A DNA stretch of 64,000 nucleotides from Nocardioides dokdonensis FR1436 (GTDB lineage Bacteria; Actinomycetota; Actinomycetes; Propionibacteriales; Nocardioidaceae): positions 2,418,001 to 2,482,000 of the forward strand of contig NZ_CP015079.1 in assembly GCF_001653335.1 (NCBI RefSeq). Reading direction: 5' to 3'. Of this stretch, positions 42,908 through 52,510 are shown one piece after another. How positions within the stretch are numbered: position 1 is the stretch's first letter; each line of letters starts with the position of its first letter. Made by a program: the position numbers and the translations under genes. The notes below the pieces were generated by a model that saw nothing but the letters and a program-made list of their open reading frames with translations, searched no databases and had not been told where the DNA came from.

Positions 42908-43944
42908 CGGTCCATCATCTCGTCGTCCTGCGCAGCAGGGGCGGCCGCGTCCCGCTCGTCGCGGTGCCACACCACCCGCTGGGGGAACGGGATCTCGATC
43001 CCCTCGATGTCGAAGCGGGCCTTGATCCGCTGGCGCATCTCGCGCGCCACGCCCCACTGCAGGCCGGGGGCGGTCTTGAGGGCCACCCGCACCGCGATGC
43101 CGTCGGCGCCGAGGTCCTGCACGCCCCAGACCGAGGGCTCCTCGATGACCTTGCCCTTGAAGTCCTCGTCGTCCCACAGGTCGTGGGCGACGTCCTCGAG
43201 CACCCTTCGGACCTTGACCAGGTCCGCGGAGTAGGAGACGGAGACGTCGAGGACGGTGCGGGCCCAGTTCTGGCTCATGTTGCCCACCCGCACGATCTCG
43301 CCGTTGCGGACGTACCAGACGGTGCCGTTGATGTCGCGCAGCCGGGTGACGCGCAGGCTGACGGCCTCCACGGTGCCGATGGCCTCCCCCAGGTCGATCT
43401 CGTCGCCGACGCCGTACTGGTCCTCGAAGATCATGAAGATGCCGGACAGGAAGTCGGTGACCAGTGACTGGGCGCCGAAGCCGACGGCGAGGCCCACGAT
43501 GCCGGCGCTGGCGATGATCGGGGCGATGTTCACGCCGACCTCGCTCAGCACCATGGTGCCGACGATGGCCAGCACCAGCCCGGTGATGATGCTCTTGAGC
43601 AGGCTGCCCATCGTCTTGGCGCGCTGGACCCGGCGGGTGGCGTTGAGCGAGTCGCGGGCCACCTGGGCCTTGGCGGCGCCACCGCGCCGGAAGCGGGTGA
43701 CGTGGTCGGGCAGCACGCCGTCCTGGGCGCGCGCCACGACCCGGTCCACCACCCGGTGCAGCAGCCAGCGCAGCACCAGGCCGAAGAGGACGAGGCCCAG
43801 CACCGCCAGCGGCTTGCCGATGAGGATGTCGGCGATGTTGGCGAGCTTGTTGCTGCCGGTCCAGTCCTTGACCAGGTTGCAGACCGTCTCGGTGTCTTCG
43901 CAGCGGCCCTTGGTCAGCGAGGTCACGGAAACGAGGGAGAACAT
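42904..43944 (-). CDS. MscS-family mechanosensitive ion channel
   Basis: The 346-residue protein has N-terminal membrane helices (LAVLGLVLFGLVLRWLL; GSLLKSIITGLVLAIVGTMVL), the pore helix NIAPIIASAGIVGLAVGFGAQSLVTDFLSGIFMIFED, and a cytoplasmic vestibule starting QYGVGDEIDLGE. It relieves turgor after osmotic downshock. It is the promoter-proximal gene of mscS-glbO. Confidence 0.93.
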   Translation of the reverse strand: MFSLVSVTSLTKGRCEDTETVCNLVKDWTGSNKLANIADILIGKPLAVLGLVLFGLVLRWLLHRVVDRVVARAQDGVLPDHVTRFRRGGAAKAQVARDSLNATRRVQRAKTMGSLLKSIITGLVLAIVGTMVLSEVGVNIAPIIASAGIVGLAVGFGAQSLVTDFLSGIFMIFEDQYGVGDEIDLGEAIGTVEAVSLRVTRLRDINGTVWYVRNGEIVRVGNMSQNWARTVLDVSVSYSADLVKVRRVLEDVAHDLWDDEDFKGKVIEEPSVWGVQDLGADGIAVRVALKTAPGLQWGVAREMRQRIKARFDIEGIEIPFPQRVVWHRDERDAAAPAAQDDEMMDR

Positions 43945-44068
43945 GCTCGCCAGTCAAACAGGTGCCTGGCCCTACTCCGAACCCTGAGCGTGTCGACCCC
44001 GTCACGTCGGGGAGTCCTCGGCCGGACAGGGTTCGATGCCAGCGCCTGGAGCCGATACGATCGCAGGT

Positions 44069-44443
44069 GTGACCACCCTGATCACCGCCTTCGCCGTCCT
44101 CGCCCGTCGCGCCCGCGTGGCGCTGCTCGCGCTCGGCCTCGCCGGCACGACCGTCCTGCTCGGTGCCGCTCCGGCGGCCGCCGACGTCCCCGTGGGCTGG
44201 TCCGACCCGGCCGACGTCAACCCGCTGATGGCGCTGCTGCTGATCGTCGGGCTCCCGCTGCTCGGGCTGCTCGCGCTCGCCGCGATGATCTACGGGCCGC
44301 CGCTGGCCCGCGGAGAGCGCGTCGCGCCCGGCGCCCCGGCCGTGGCCAACCAGTGGATCGGTGGGCCCCGCCGCAAGACCGGCGAGCTCGCCGGCCCCGA
44401 CACCGAGGAGTCGCAGGCAGGTGGCTCCAGTGCCCGCTGGTGA
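44069..44443 (+). CDS. Membrane protein with signal-like N-terminus, unknown
   Basis: The 124-residue protein has a first hydrophobic segment ending APAAADVP (signal-peptide-like), then a periplasmic loop VPVGWSDPADVN, and a second helix (ALLLIVGLPLLGLLALAAMIY) before a Gly/Pro-rich cytoplasmic tail. TACGAT (44056-44061) lies seven bases before the GTG, suggesting leaderless transcription. It overlaps the DUF5130 gene and both are probably co-expressed. Function unknown. Confidence 0.75.
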   Translation: MTTLITAFAVLARRARVALLALGLAGTTVLLGAAPAAADVPVGWSDPADVNPLMALLLIVGLPLLGLLALAAMIYGPPLARGERVAPGAPAVANQWIGGPRRKTGELAGPDTEESQAGGSSARW

Positions 44444-44816
44444 CCCCTTCACCTCCGCGGACCACGCGGCCCTCGACGCGACCATCCGTCGCGCCGAGCA
44501 GCTGTGCCGCATGGAGTTCTCGGTGTTCGTCGGCAACGCCGAGGGCGACCCGCGCGCGTTCGCCACGAGCCTGCACAACACGCTCGTCGCGCCGGCGCGC
44601 AGCATCCTGATCATGGTCGACCCGACCCGGCGCCTCCTCGAGATCGTCACCGGCGCCTTCGTGCGTCGTACCCTCAGCGACAACCAGGTCGAGCTCGCCG
44701 CGCTGCACATGCAGCAGGACTTCGCCAACGACGACCTCGCCGGCGGGCTGCGCCGCGGCATCGAGATGCTCGCCGAGCACGCCCGCGCCCCCCGCACCCT
44801 GCACGCCAAGGCCTGA
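44421..44816 (+). CDS. DUF5130 (TPM-like) protein
   Basis: The protein (131 residues from GTG 44421, 128 from GTG 44430, which has better AGGTGG spacing) has DPFTSADHAALDATIRRAEQLCRMEFSVFVG and SILIMVDPTRRLLEIVTG, the pattern of actinobacterial DUF5130, related to TPM domains linked to membrane protein quality control. It overlaps the preceding membrane protein gene by 23 bases. Repeat element B begins three bases after its stop. Confidence 0.78.
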   Translation: MAPVPAGDPFTSADHAALDATIRRAEQLCRMEFSVFVGNAEGDPRAFATSLHNTLVAPARSILIMVDPTRRLLEIVTGAFVRRTLSDNQVELAALHMQQDFANDDLAGGLRRGIEMLAEHARAPRTLHAKA

Positions 44817-44819
44817 CGC

Positions 44820-44913
44820 ACGAGCGGTCACTTTCGCACCCTCGAGCAGTCACTTCTGACCGCCGAGAGGTGCCACAAGTGACCTCTCGGTGGTGCAGAA
44901 GTGACTGCTCGTC
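44820..44913. repeat. Interspersed inverted repeat, element B
   Basis: Two forward 22-bp units (44822-44843, 44844-44865), a central palindrome GAGAGGT...ACCTCTC (44865-44888), and one clear reverse unit (44889-44910). The central GAGAGGTCACTTG-type half unit matches the degraded third unit of element A. It fills the whole gap between the convergent DUF5130 and pepN 3' ends, again a terminator-like position. Confidence 0.88.
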
Positions 44914-44915
44914 CC

Positions 44916-47465
44916 TCAGCTGCGGGCGTCGCGCTCCTGGGCGGCCATCGCCCGCAGCGCGTCGGCGCGGCCCTCCTGGACGTAGCGCTGCGCCGCGGCG
45001 GGCGCCTCGGTTCGAGCGAGCCAGGCGTCGACCTTCTCCACCAGCTCCGGCCCTGCGAAGGGGCTGGGGAAGATGTAGTTGAGCACGGTCGAGGCGCGGT
45101 GGGTGCCCAGGTGGTCCCAGAGCGTCTCGGCGGCCTCGAGGTAGCGGTCGACGTACGGCGCCAGGACCTCCTCCTGGCCGTGGCGCATGAACGAGAACAC
45201 GATCGAGCGGGCGGTCTCGTTGGGGACGTCGGTGCGCTCCACCGCCAGCGACCAGGCCTCGACCTTCGCCTCGGCGTCCGGGAGCGCGGCCCGGGCGGCG
45301 GCTGCGTGCTCCTGGCCCGAGATGGTCGCGTCGCCCGCGAGCTCGTCGTCGATGCGCGACCCGGCGCGACCCGCCGCGGCCAGCGAGGTGACCAGGGACC
45401 AGCGCAGGTCCTGGTCGACGGTGAGGCCGTCGATCTCCCACGTGCCGTCGAGCAGCCCGGCCACGTCGTCGAGGGCGCTGTCGCTGTGCGCCGCCCCCGC
45501 GAAGGAGCGCACGAAGGTCAGCTGCTGGTCGCTGCCGGGCTCAGCGGCCAGCGCGAGCTCGCGCAGGCCGCTCTCCCAGCGGGCCTGCAGGGCGGCGCGC
45601 TTGGCCGGGGCGGCGTACGCCGTCGCTGCCGTGGCGGCCGTGCTGGGGATGCGGCTGACGCCCCACGGGTCGGTCTCGGCGCCGATGTTGGCCAGCACCA
45701 GGTCGACGTAGTCGGAGGCCGCCATCTCGGCGTCCCGCGTCATATCCCAGGCCGCGCCCCAGACCAGGGCACGCGCCAGCGAGTCGTCGAGGCGCGAGAG
45801 CCCACCGATCGCGGTGGCCAGCGAGCGCTCGTCGAGCCGGATCTTGGCGTAGGCAAGGTCGTTGTCGTTGAGGAGCAGGAGGTCCGGCTGGGTCTCACCG
45901 ACCAGCTCGGCGATCTCGGTGAGCTCGCCCTCGACGTCGGTCTCGACGTAGCGGGTGCGCACCAGCCGGCCGTCGACGTCGGAGTACATGCCGACGCCGA
46001 TGCGGTGCCGGCGCAGCGTGGGCCAGTCCGGGTGGGCGCTCTGGCGCACCGCGACACGGGTGTAGCGGCCCTCGTCGTCGAGGTCGAACTCGGCGGCGAG
46101 CGTGTTGACGCCCGCGGTCTGCAGCCACTCCTTGGCCCAGCCGGCCAGCTCGCGACCGGAGGACCTCTCCAGGGCGGCGAGCAGGTCGGAGAACTCGGAG
46201 TTGCCGTAGGCGAAGTCCTTGAAGTACTGCTGCAGCCCGCCGAGGAAGTCGTCGAGCCCGACCCAGGCCACCAGCTGCTTGAGCACCGAGGCGCCCTTGG
46301 CGTAGGTGATCATGTCGAAGTTGACCTCGACGGCCTGCAGGTCGACGTTGTCCGCGGCGATCGGGTGGGTGCTGGGGAGCTGGTCGGCGCGGTAGCCGGT
46401 CTGCTTGCGCGCGTTGGCGAAGCCGGTCCAGGAGTCGGTGAACTCCGTGGCCTCGACCTCGGCGTGGTAGCAGGCCCACTCGGCGAACGACTCGTTGAGC
46501 CAGAGGTCGTCCCACCAGCGCATCGTCACCAGGTCGCCGAACCACATGTGCGCCATCTCGTGCAGGATCACCGAGCAGCGGAACTCGTAGAACGAGCGCG
46601 GCTGGCGCGAGCGCGGCAGGTACTCGTCGCGCAGCGTCACGGCGCCGGCGTTCTCCATCGCGCCCATGTTGTACTCCGGCACGTAGAGCTGGTCGTACTT
46701 GCCGAACGGGTAGGGGAAGTCGAAGGCGTCCTCGAAGAACGCGAAGCCCTGGCGGGTGATCTTCAGGAGGTCGTCGAGGTCGCGCTCGAGGTACTCCACC
46801 AGCGACTGGCGGCAGTAGTGGCCCAGCGGGATCGTCCCGTGCGCGCCCTCGTAGGTGTGCTGCACCTCGTGGTACTCGCCGGCGATCAGCGCGGTGATGT
46901 AGGTCGACATCGGCTTGGTGGGCTCGAAGTCCCACACGGCGCGGCCGTCTCCGAGCGGCTCGGGCTGCGGAGTGGGGGAGTTGGAGACGACCTTCCAGTC
47001 CTGCGGGGCCGTGACGCGGAAGGTGAAGACCGACTTGAGGTCGGGCTGCTCGAAGGTGGTGTAGACGCGGCGCGCGTCGGGCACCTCGAACTGCGAGTAG
47101 AGGTAGACCCGGTCGTCGACGGGGTCGACGAAGCGGTGCAGGCCCTCCCCGGTGTGGGAGTAGGTGCAGTCGGCGCGCACCACCAGCGTGTTCTCGGCCT
47201 GTAGGTCCGCCAGCGCGATGCGGCTGTCGGCGTACGCCGTGGCCGGGTCGAGCGGCGTGCCGTTGAGGGTGATCTCGTGCACCGTGGCGTCGACGAGCTC
47301 GGCGAACGTCTCCGCTCCCGGCTGCGTGCAGGTGAAGGAGATCGTGGTCGTGGAGGAGAAGGTCTTCTCGCCCGTCGTGAGGTCCAGGTCGATGGCGTAC
47401 GACGTGACGTCCAGGAGGGCGGCGCGGATGGCGGCCTCGTCCCTGGTCAAGTTGGTTCCAGGCAT
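44916..47465 (-). CDS. pepN: Aminopeptidase N (M1 zinc metallopeptidase)
   Basis: The 849-residue enzyme removes N-terminal residues from peptides. GAMEN (about residue 267) binds the substrate amino terminus and HEMAH with the downstream NESFAEW Glu (about 301-325) forms the HExxH-x18-E zinc site. Length is normal for M1 PepN of actinobacteria. ATG 47465 is favoured; an ATG 14 codons upstream exists. No signal peptide, so the enzyme is cytoplasmic. The convergent neighbour is DUF5130 with element B between. Confidence 0.95.
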   Translation of the reverse strand: MPGTNLTRDEAAIRAALLDVTSYAIDLDLTTGEKTFSSTTTISFTCTQPGAETFAELVDATVHEITLNGTPLDPATAYADSRIALADLQAENTLVVRADCTYSHTGEGLHRFVDPVDDRVYLYSQFEVPDARRVYTTFEQPDLKSVFTFRVTAPQDWKVVSNSPTPQPEPLGDGRAVWDFEPTKPMSTYITALIAGEYHEVQHTYEGAHGTIPLGHYCRQSLVEYLERDLDDLLKITRQGFAFFEDAFDFPYPFGKYDQLYVPEYNMGAMENAGAVTLRDEYLPRSRQPRSFYEFRCSVILHEMAHMWFGDLVTMRWWDDLWLNESFAEWACYHAEVEATEFTDSWTGFANARKQTGYRADQLPSTHPIAADNVDLQAVEVNFDMITYAKGASVLKQLVAWVGLDDFLGGLQQYFKDFAYGNSEFSDLLAALERSSGRELAGWAKEWLQTAGVNTLAAEFDLDDEGRYTRVAVRQSAHPDWPTLRRHRIGVGMYSDVDGRLVRTRYVETDVEGELTEIAELVGETQPDLLLLNDNDLAYAKIRLDERSLATAIGGLSRLDDSLARALVWGAAWDMTRDAEMAASDYVDLVLANIGAETDPWGVSRIPSTAATAATAYAAPAKRAALQARWESGLRELALAAEPGSDQQLTFVRSFAGAAHSDSALDDVAGLLDGTWEIDGLTVDQDLRWSLVTSLAAAGRAGSRIDDELAGDATISGQEHAAAARAALPDAEAKVEAWSLAVERTDVPNETARSIVFSFMRHGQEEVLAPYVDRYLEAAETLWDHLGTHRASTVLNYIFPSPFAGPELVEKVDAWLARTEAPAAAQRYVQEGRADALRAMAAQERDARS

Positions 47466-47573
47466 GACGCAGATCATTGCACCGGCACCCGGAGGACGCC
47501 GCACCAAGTGCCTCCCGAGCGCCGGTGAGGTGCGGATGCGCCGGATGAGCGCTCGTGGGACTCGTGGGACGAA

Positions 47574-47590
47574 AGTGAAAATAATTCACT
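47574..47590. promoter_or_regulatory. AT-rich 17-bp palindrome in the pepN/CHAP divergent region
   Basis: AGTGAAAATAATTCACT: 6-bp arms AGTGAA/TTCACT around AATAA. It lies 44 bases before the CHAP gene start and 109 before pepN. It resembles a CRP-like GTGA...TCAC site but with a 7-bp spacer instead of six, so identity is open. Its low GC content stands out. Confidence 0.5.
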
Positions 47591-47613
47591 CGACCGGCGT
47601 GTCGGTGCTTGAC

Positions 47614-47631
47614 GTGGGGTTTAATCCCCAC
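47614..47631 (+). promoter_or_regulatory. GTGGGG-TTTAAT-CCCCAC palindrome at the CHAP gene start
   Basis: Perfect 6-bp arms enclose TTTAAT (47620-47625), which at 8 bases before GTG 47634 sits where the leaderless -10 hexamers of other genes lie. The palindrome would therefore cover the -10 region and could be an operator or an RNA hairpin at the 5' end. Direct sequence observation; the role is inferred. Confidence 0.5.
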
Positions 47632-47633
47632 TC

Positions 47634-49280
47634 GTGATGATGACTCGGGATGCGCTCTGTGCCACCACGCGCCAGCGCTGCACACAGCTGGTGGGTCTCC
47701 TCGTCGCGCTGGTCGCGGCGCTCGTCGTGCTGCCGGCGGTGCCGGCCCAGGGGTACTCGACCTACCTGTGCACCGGCTACCAGGGCTGCCAGGACAAGGG
47801 CTACTCGCACGCCGGCTACCGCACGGCGGGCCAGCAGATGTGGTGGCGGATGTACGGCGGGCACAACTGCACCAACTACGTGGCCTACCGCCTGGTCCAG
47901 AACGGGATGCCGAACGAGCGCCCCTGGAGCGGCAGCGGCAACGCCACCAACTGGGGCGAGGCGATGTCGCACCTCGTCGACGACCAGCCCGTGGTCGGCG
48001 CCGTCGCGTGGTGGCGTGCGGGCACGCCCGGCGGCGGCTCCGTGGGCCACCTGGCCTACATCGAGGAGGTGGTCTCGCGCGACGAGATCATCGTCTCCGA
48101 GGACTCGTGGGGCGGCGACTTCCACTGGCGGCGCCTCACCAACACCGGCTCCGGCTGGCCGACCGGCTTCATCCACTTCAACGACAAGCAGATCGAGGCC
48201 GAGGAGGCGCCCGTCATCGCCGGGGACGCCGCGGTCGGCGAGACGCTGCGCGCCACCACCGGCAGCTGGAAGCCCGCGGGCACGACCCGCCTGCAGTGGT
48301 ACGCCGGCAACTCGGCCATCGAGGGGGCCGACGGCCAGACCTTCACGCCGACCCCGGCCCAGCGGCGTACGCGGCTCTCGGTGGCGGTCGTGGCCACCAA
48401 GAAGGGCTACGCCGACGGCACGGCGACCTCGCAGCGCACCCGCAAGGTCAAGCCCGGCACCCTCACCACCACCAGCACCCCCGTGGTCAGTGGGACCGCG
48501 CAGGTCGACAAGGTCCTGACGGCGACGAAGGGCAGCTACGCGCCGGCCCCGGCGCGCACGTCCCTGCAGTGGTACGCCGACGGCGAGCCCGTCCCGGAGG
48601 CGACCACCGCCAAGCTGCGCCTCACGCCGGCGCTGGTCGGGGCCACCGTGGAGGTCCGCGAGAAGAGCACCCTCGAGGGCTACCGCGACCGCGTGGTCGC
48701 CGCCGACGCCGGACAGGTCGCGCCGGGCGTCTTCCAGGTCTCCGAGCCGTTCACGGTGGCCGGCAGGCACCGCCTCGGGGTGCGGCTCGAGGTGGCGCCC
48801 GGCACGTTCTCGCCGTCCGCCGACGACGTCACCTACACCTGGCTCCGCGACGGGAAGCCGGTCACCGGCAGCGCCGTCGGTGCCGGCGGGCGTCGCTTCG
48901 CGCTGACCGAGACCGACGTGGGCCGCCGGGTCGCGGTGCGCGTCGAGGTGGCGCGGGCCGGCTACGAGACGCTCACGAGCGAGCTCGGCGCGGAGGGCCC
49001 GGTCACCACCGGCTCCGACCTCGACGTCGTCGCCGAGGGCCGCAGGCGCAAGGTCCTCGTCGACGTCGCCGTCAGCGCGCCCGGGGTCGACGTCCCCGAG
49101 GGGCCGGTGCGGGTGCGGGTCGGCGACCGGGAGGTGGTCGGTGAGCTGAGCGAGGGCACGGTGCGCCTGCGGGTCACGAAGCTGAGCCCCGGCATGCAGC
49201 GCGTCCGGGTCCTCTACGAGGGCACGGAGGTCGTCCGCGGCTCCCGCGAGGTCGTGCGGGTCAGCGTGCCGCGCCGCTGA
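47634..49280 (+). CDS. Secreted CHAP-domain peptidoglycan hydrolase with repeat domains
   Basis: The 548-residue protein has a signal peptide ([22 protein letters not shown]) and a CHAP domain with catalytic Cys79 ([10 protein letters not shown]) and His139 ([10 protein letters not shown]), which cleaves peptide bonds or amides in cell walls. After residue about 190 come at least three Ig/Big-like modules with LQWYA(G/D) repeats ([38 protein letters not shown]), probably wall- or surface-binding. Start may be GTG 47634 or ATG 47637/47640. Confidence 0.88.
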   Translation: MMMTRDALCATTRQRCTQLVGLLVALVAALVVLPAVPAQGYSTYLCTGYQGCQDKGYSHAGYRTAGQQMWWRMYGGHNCTNYVAYRLVQNGMPNERPWSGSGNATNWGEAMSHLVDDQPVVGAVAWWRAGTPGGGSVGHLAYIEEVVSRDEIIVSEDSWGGDFHWRRLTNTGSGWPTGFIHFNDKQIEAEEAPVIAGDAAVGETLRATTGSWKPAGTTRLQWYAGNSAIEGADGQTFTPTPAQRRTRLSVAVVATKKGYADGTATSQRTRKVKPGTLTTTSTPVVSGTAQVDKVLTATKGSYAPAPARTSLQWYADGEPVPEATTAKLRLTPALVGATVEVREKSTLEGYRDRVVAADAGQVAPGVFQVSEPFTVAGRHRLGVRLEVAPGTFSPSADDVTYTWLRDGKPVTGSAVGAGGRRFALTETDVGRRVAVRVEVARAGYETLTSELGAEGPVTTGSDLDVVAEGRRRKVLVDVAVSAPGVDVPEGPVRVRVGDREVVGELSEGTVRLRVTKLSPGMQRVRVLYEGTEVVRGSREVVRVSVPRR

Positions 49281-49318
49281 GGCGGAATAGCCGGACGCCC
49301 GGCGGGCTTGTCACGTCC

Positions 49319-49921
49319 ATGACCTCCAAAGCCGATTTCTGGTTCGACCCGCTCTGCCCGTTCGCCTGGATCACCTCGCGGTGGATCCTCGAGGCCGAGA
49401 AGGTGCGTGACATCGAGGTCACCTGGCACGTGATGAGCCTGTCCTACCTCAACGAGGGCAAGGACGTGCCCGAGGACTACCGCGAGGCGCTCGTGAAGGG
49501 CTGGGGCCCGGTCCGGGTCGCCATGGCCACCTGGCAGCAGCACGGCCAGGACCAGCTGCTCCCGCTCTACACGGCGATGGGCACCCGCATCCACGACGAC
49601 GGCCGCGGCATCTCCCGCGAGGTGGTCGTCGAGGCGCTGGCCGAGGTGGGCCTGCCCGACTCGCTGATCGACGCCTGGGACGACGCGTCGTACGACGACG
49701 ACGTGAAGACCTCGCACCACGCGGGCATGGACCAGGTCGGCGACGAGGTCGGCACGCCCACCATCGCCATCGACGGCACCGCCTTCTTCGGCCCCGTGCT
49801 GACCTCGATCCCACGCGGCGAGACCGCTGGCAAGGTGTGGGACGGCGCCGTGCTGCTCGCGTCGTACCCCTACTTCTTCGAGCTCAAGCGCTCGCGGTCG
49901 GCACCGCTGGACTTCAGCTAG
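49319..49921 (+). CDS. DsbA-family protein, mycothiol-dependent nitroreductase relative
   Basis: The 200-residue protein follows Rv2466c-like DsbA proteins: [23 protein letters not shown] at the N-terminus and [12 protein letters not shown] (cis-Pro) near the C-terminus. In the Mycobacterium relative the site is Cys-Pro-x-Cys; here it is Cys-Pro-Phe-Ala, so the second Cys is absent and a one-Cys, mycothiol-using mechanism is likely. Start ATG with no strong SD. Overlaps the convergent DUF2254 gene by eight bases. Confidence 0.82.
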   Translation: MTSKADFWFDPLCPFAWITSRWILEAEKVRDIEVTWHVMSLSYLNEGKDVPEDYREALVKGWGPVRVAMATWQQHGQDQLLPLYTAMGTRIHDDGRGISREVVVEALAEVGLPDSLIDAWDDASYDDDVKTSHHAGMDQVGDEVGTPTIAIDGTAFFGPVLTSIPRGETAGKVWDGAVLLASYPYFFELKRSRSAPLDFS

Positions 49922-51194
49922 CCGCTGGGCCCGCGGCGCCGGCGAGCTGGTGCTGCTTGGCCACGATCGTCTGGCGGTGCTCGGGCGAGGCGTCGACCTC
50001 GAGGTCGTCGAGCATCTCGCGCAGCCGCCGCGGCACCTGGATGCTGTCGCGGCCCCAGTGCGCGATCTCGTCGACGGCGAGGTCGAGCAGGGTCGAGAAC
50101 GTCGGTTCCCGGGTGACCACCCGGGGCATGCCCTCGGCGTCGATGTGAACCGGGTAGGGGTCGCGCGCGGTCGACATCCGGTGCAGCAGGTCGTGCAGCT
50201 GGTCCACGACCTGGATCGCGGTCGTCGGGTCGTTGATGCCGGGGGAGAGCGCTCGCTCCGCGATGTCGACCAGGCGCCGCAGCCCGAACGAGATGTCCTG
50301 CTGCAGCGACCGGTCACGGGCGAGGTCGACGTGGCGGTGCAGGGCCTCGTCCCAGCCGGTGGGCGGTCCGGCGCCGTGGACCATCGCGAGCGGCCGGCCC
50401 TCGACGATGAACGTGCCCAGCGGGTGCAGGATCTCGATGCGGGCGTCGTTGCGGACCGCGAGGGTGCGCAGGTCGCCCAGGTCGAGCGCGTCCAGGTAGC
50501 CGCTGCGCGGCGCGACCACGACGTGCTGGTGGCCCAGGTCGGGCAGGTCGGGGCGCCCCTCGGCCCGGCCCTCGTCGGCGCGCTGCGCCCGAGCCAGCAT
50601 GGTGCGCGTCTCCTCCGCGCCCCGGTGGAGCACGTTGGAGACCCCCACCGAGGCGGTGATGTGGTTGATGAAGGCCAGGAACATCGCGACCGCGCCCACC
50701 ACGAACAGGAAGGACAGCGTCACCGCCACCTGGGGGACGGGGTCGCCGCCGATGTCGGCCAGCGAGCGGAGCACGGTGAGGGCGTAGACGAACGAGGCGG
50801 TGAACACGCCCAGCGTGTGCTGGGTGACACGGTCCTCGAGGAAGGTCTGCAGCACGCGCGGGGAGAACTGGCTGCTCGCCAGCTGCAGCACGACCATGGT
50901 GTTGGAGAAGACCAGGCCGGTCACCGAGATCATCGCGCCCGCGATCGTCGAGAGGACGCTGCGCGCGCCCTCCACGTCGCCGGGGAAGAAGTAGGGCAGC
51001 AGCGCGTCCGGCACCAGCCCGTCCACCCGGGGCGCCAGGAGCCCGAGCGTGACGGCGAACAGCGACCACAGCGCCGGGACCACCCAGAACGGCCGCAGCA
51101 TCGTGCGCAGTCGACGCGCGAGGGTGCTCTGTCCACCCGGTTCGACGCTGCTCGTCGCAGGCACGGGGGTGCGGTGCATCGGGGGTGTGCTCAC
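49914..51194 (-). CDS. DUF2254 membrane protein
   Basis: The 426-residue protein has four membrane helices in the first 190 residues ([72 protein letters not shown]) and a large soluble part with [17 protein letters not shown], the DUF2254 signature. Function unknown. TAGGAA on the minus strand (51201-51206) lies six bases before the GTG. Divergent from the amidase gene. Confidence 0.88.
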   Translation of the reverse strand: MSTPPMHRTPVPATSSVEPGGQSTLARRLRTMLRPFWVVPALWSLFAVTLGLLAPRVDGLVPDALLPYFFPGDVEGARSVLSTIAGAMISVTGLVFSNTMVVLQLASSQFSPRVLQTFLEDRVTQHTLGVFTASFVYALTVLRSLADIGGDPVPQVAVTLSFLFVVGAVAMFLAFINHITASVGVSNVLHRGAEETRTMLARAQRADEGRAEGRPDLPDLGHQHVVVAPRSGYLDALDLGDLRTLAVRNDARIEILHPLGTFIVEGRPLAMVHGAGPPTGWDEALHRHVDLARDRSLQQDISFGLRRLVDIAERALSPGINDPTTAIQVVDQLHDLLHRMSTARDPYPVHIDAEGMPRVVTREPTFSTLLDLAVDEIAHWGRDSIQVPRRLREMLDDLEVDASPEHRQTIVAKQHQLAGAAGPAAS

Positions 51195-51285
51195 CGGCCA
51201 TTCCTACCGTGCCCGGGGGTGGCTGCGGCCCCCGACAGGCGGGGAAGGCCGGGTCAGCGGATCGACACTGTGGCTGATGTGACGC

Positions 51286-52476
51286 ATGATGTTGGAGATG
51301 TCTAGTCCAGAGATGCAGCGTCGCGCCCTCGTGACGACTGCGGCGGCCCTCGCCGCCGGACCCGCTCTCGGGGTCCTGGCCGGCCCTGCCGCGAGCGCCC
51401 GCGCCGGCGGCGTGGCCTCCCACGAGATCGCCCTGGACGGGCGGCGGCTGGCGTCCAGCGGCCGGGGCCGCTGGGCCACCGGTCGCCTCGACACCGCGGC
51501 GTACCGGATGCTCGCCGCGACGTGGACCGGCCCGGCCCCCACGCTGCGCGTGCGCACCCGCAGCAGCGGGCGCTGGTCCCCGTGGCAGGTGCTGCGGGTC
51601 CTCCACGACGGGCCCGACCGCACCAGTGGCGAGGGCAGCGGCCGCGCGGGCACCGACCCGCTGTGGGTGGCGGAGTCCGACGCCGTCGAGGTCGTCGTGG
51701 TCGGCCGCCGCCCCGACGACCTGCGCCTGGTGCTGATCCACCCCGGGAAGCGGGGCGAGGACGAGCGCGCCACCGGGTCGATCCCGGCGGGACGGGCGTT
51801 CGCCGAGGACGACAGCGGCGAGGTCGACGAGACCGGGAGCGGCCGGAAGCGGGCGCGACGCTCACCCCGGCCGCGGCTGCTGAGCCGCGGGGACTGGGGC
51901 GCCGACGAGTCCTGGCGCGACGGCAGGCCCGTCATGTGCCGCACCATCCAGCAGGTCCACGTGCACCACACCGCCAGCGGCAACGACTACAGCCGCGGCG
52001 ACGTCGCCGGGATGATCCGCGGGATGTACCGCTACCACACGCAGTCGTTGGGCTGGTCCGACATCGGCTACAACTTCCTCGTCGACAAGTTCGGCCGCAC
52101 CTGGGTCGGCCGCGCCGGCGGTCCTGGTCGGCCCGTGCGGGGCGCGCACACGTTGGGCTTCAACAACACCTCGATGGGCGTCGCGGTCATCGGCAACTTC
52201 GAGAGCGGGAAGGTGACCCCGCGCACCGTGACGGCGCTGGTGAAGCTGGCGGCCTGGAAGCTCGACAAGTACGGCCGCCGTCCCTCCGGCAAGGTCCGGG
52301 TCTACTCGACGGGCAGCGACAGGTACTCCAAGGGCTGGGTGCGGCTGCGCGTGATCGACGGGCACCGTGACACCAACGACACCGCGTGCCCCGGCCAGGC
52401 GCTCTACGCCAAGCTCCCGACCATCCGACGCCGCACCCGCAAGCGGGCCAAGAAGTACGGCGGCACCGGCCGCTGA
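51286..52476 (+). CDS. Exported N-acetylmuramoyl-L-alanine amidase (amidase_2/PGRP domain)
   Basis: The 396-residue protein starts with a Tat-like signal (QRRALVTTAAALAAGPALG) and a beta-rich region of about 140 residues, then a zinc amidase_2 domain: zinc ligands near His227/His228 (VHVHHTAS), His360 (IDGHRDTND) and Cys368 (ACPGQ), with YHTQSLGWSDIGYNFLVDKFG. It cuts the bond between MurNAc and L-Ala. ATG 51286, 51289 or 51298 are all possible; GGAG abuts 51298. metG begins 35 bases downstream under its own promoter. Confidence 0.87.
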   Translation: MMLEMSSPEMQRRALVTTAAALAAGPALGVLAGPAASARAGGVASHEIALDGRRLASSGRGRWATGRLDTAAYRMLAATWTGPAPTLRVRTRSSGRWSPWQVLRVLHDGPDRTSGEGSGRAGTDPLWVAESDAVEVVVVGRRPDDLRLVLIHPGKRGEDERATGSIPAGRAFAEDDSGEVDETGSGRKRARRSPRPRLLSRGDWGADESWRDGRPVMCRTIQQVHVHHTASGNDYSRGDVAGMIRGMYRYHTQSLGWSDIGYNFLVDKFGRTWVGRAGGPGRPVRGAHTLGFNNTSMGVAVIGNFESGKVTPRTVTALVKLAAWKLDKYGRRPSGKVRVYSTGSDRYSKGWVRLRVIDGHRDTNDTACPGQALYAKLPTIRRRTRKRAKKYGGTGR

Positions 52477-52510
52477 GGTGACGCCCGGGGGTCACTCCTA
52501 GGATCCCCCC

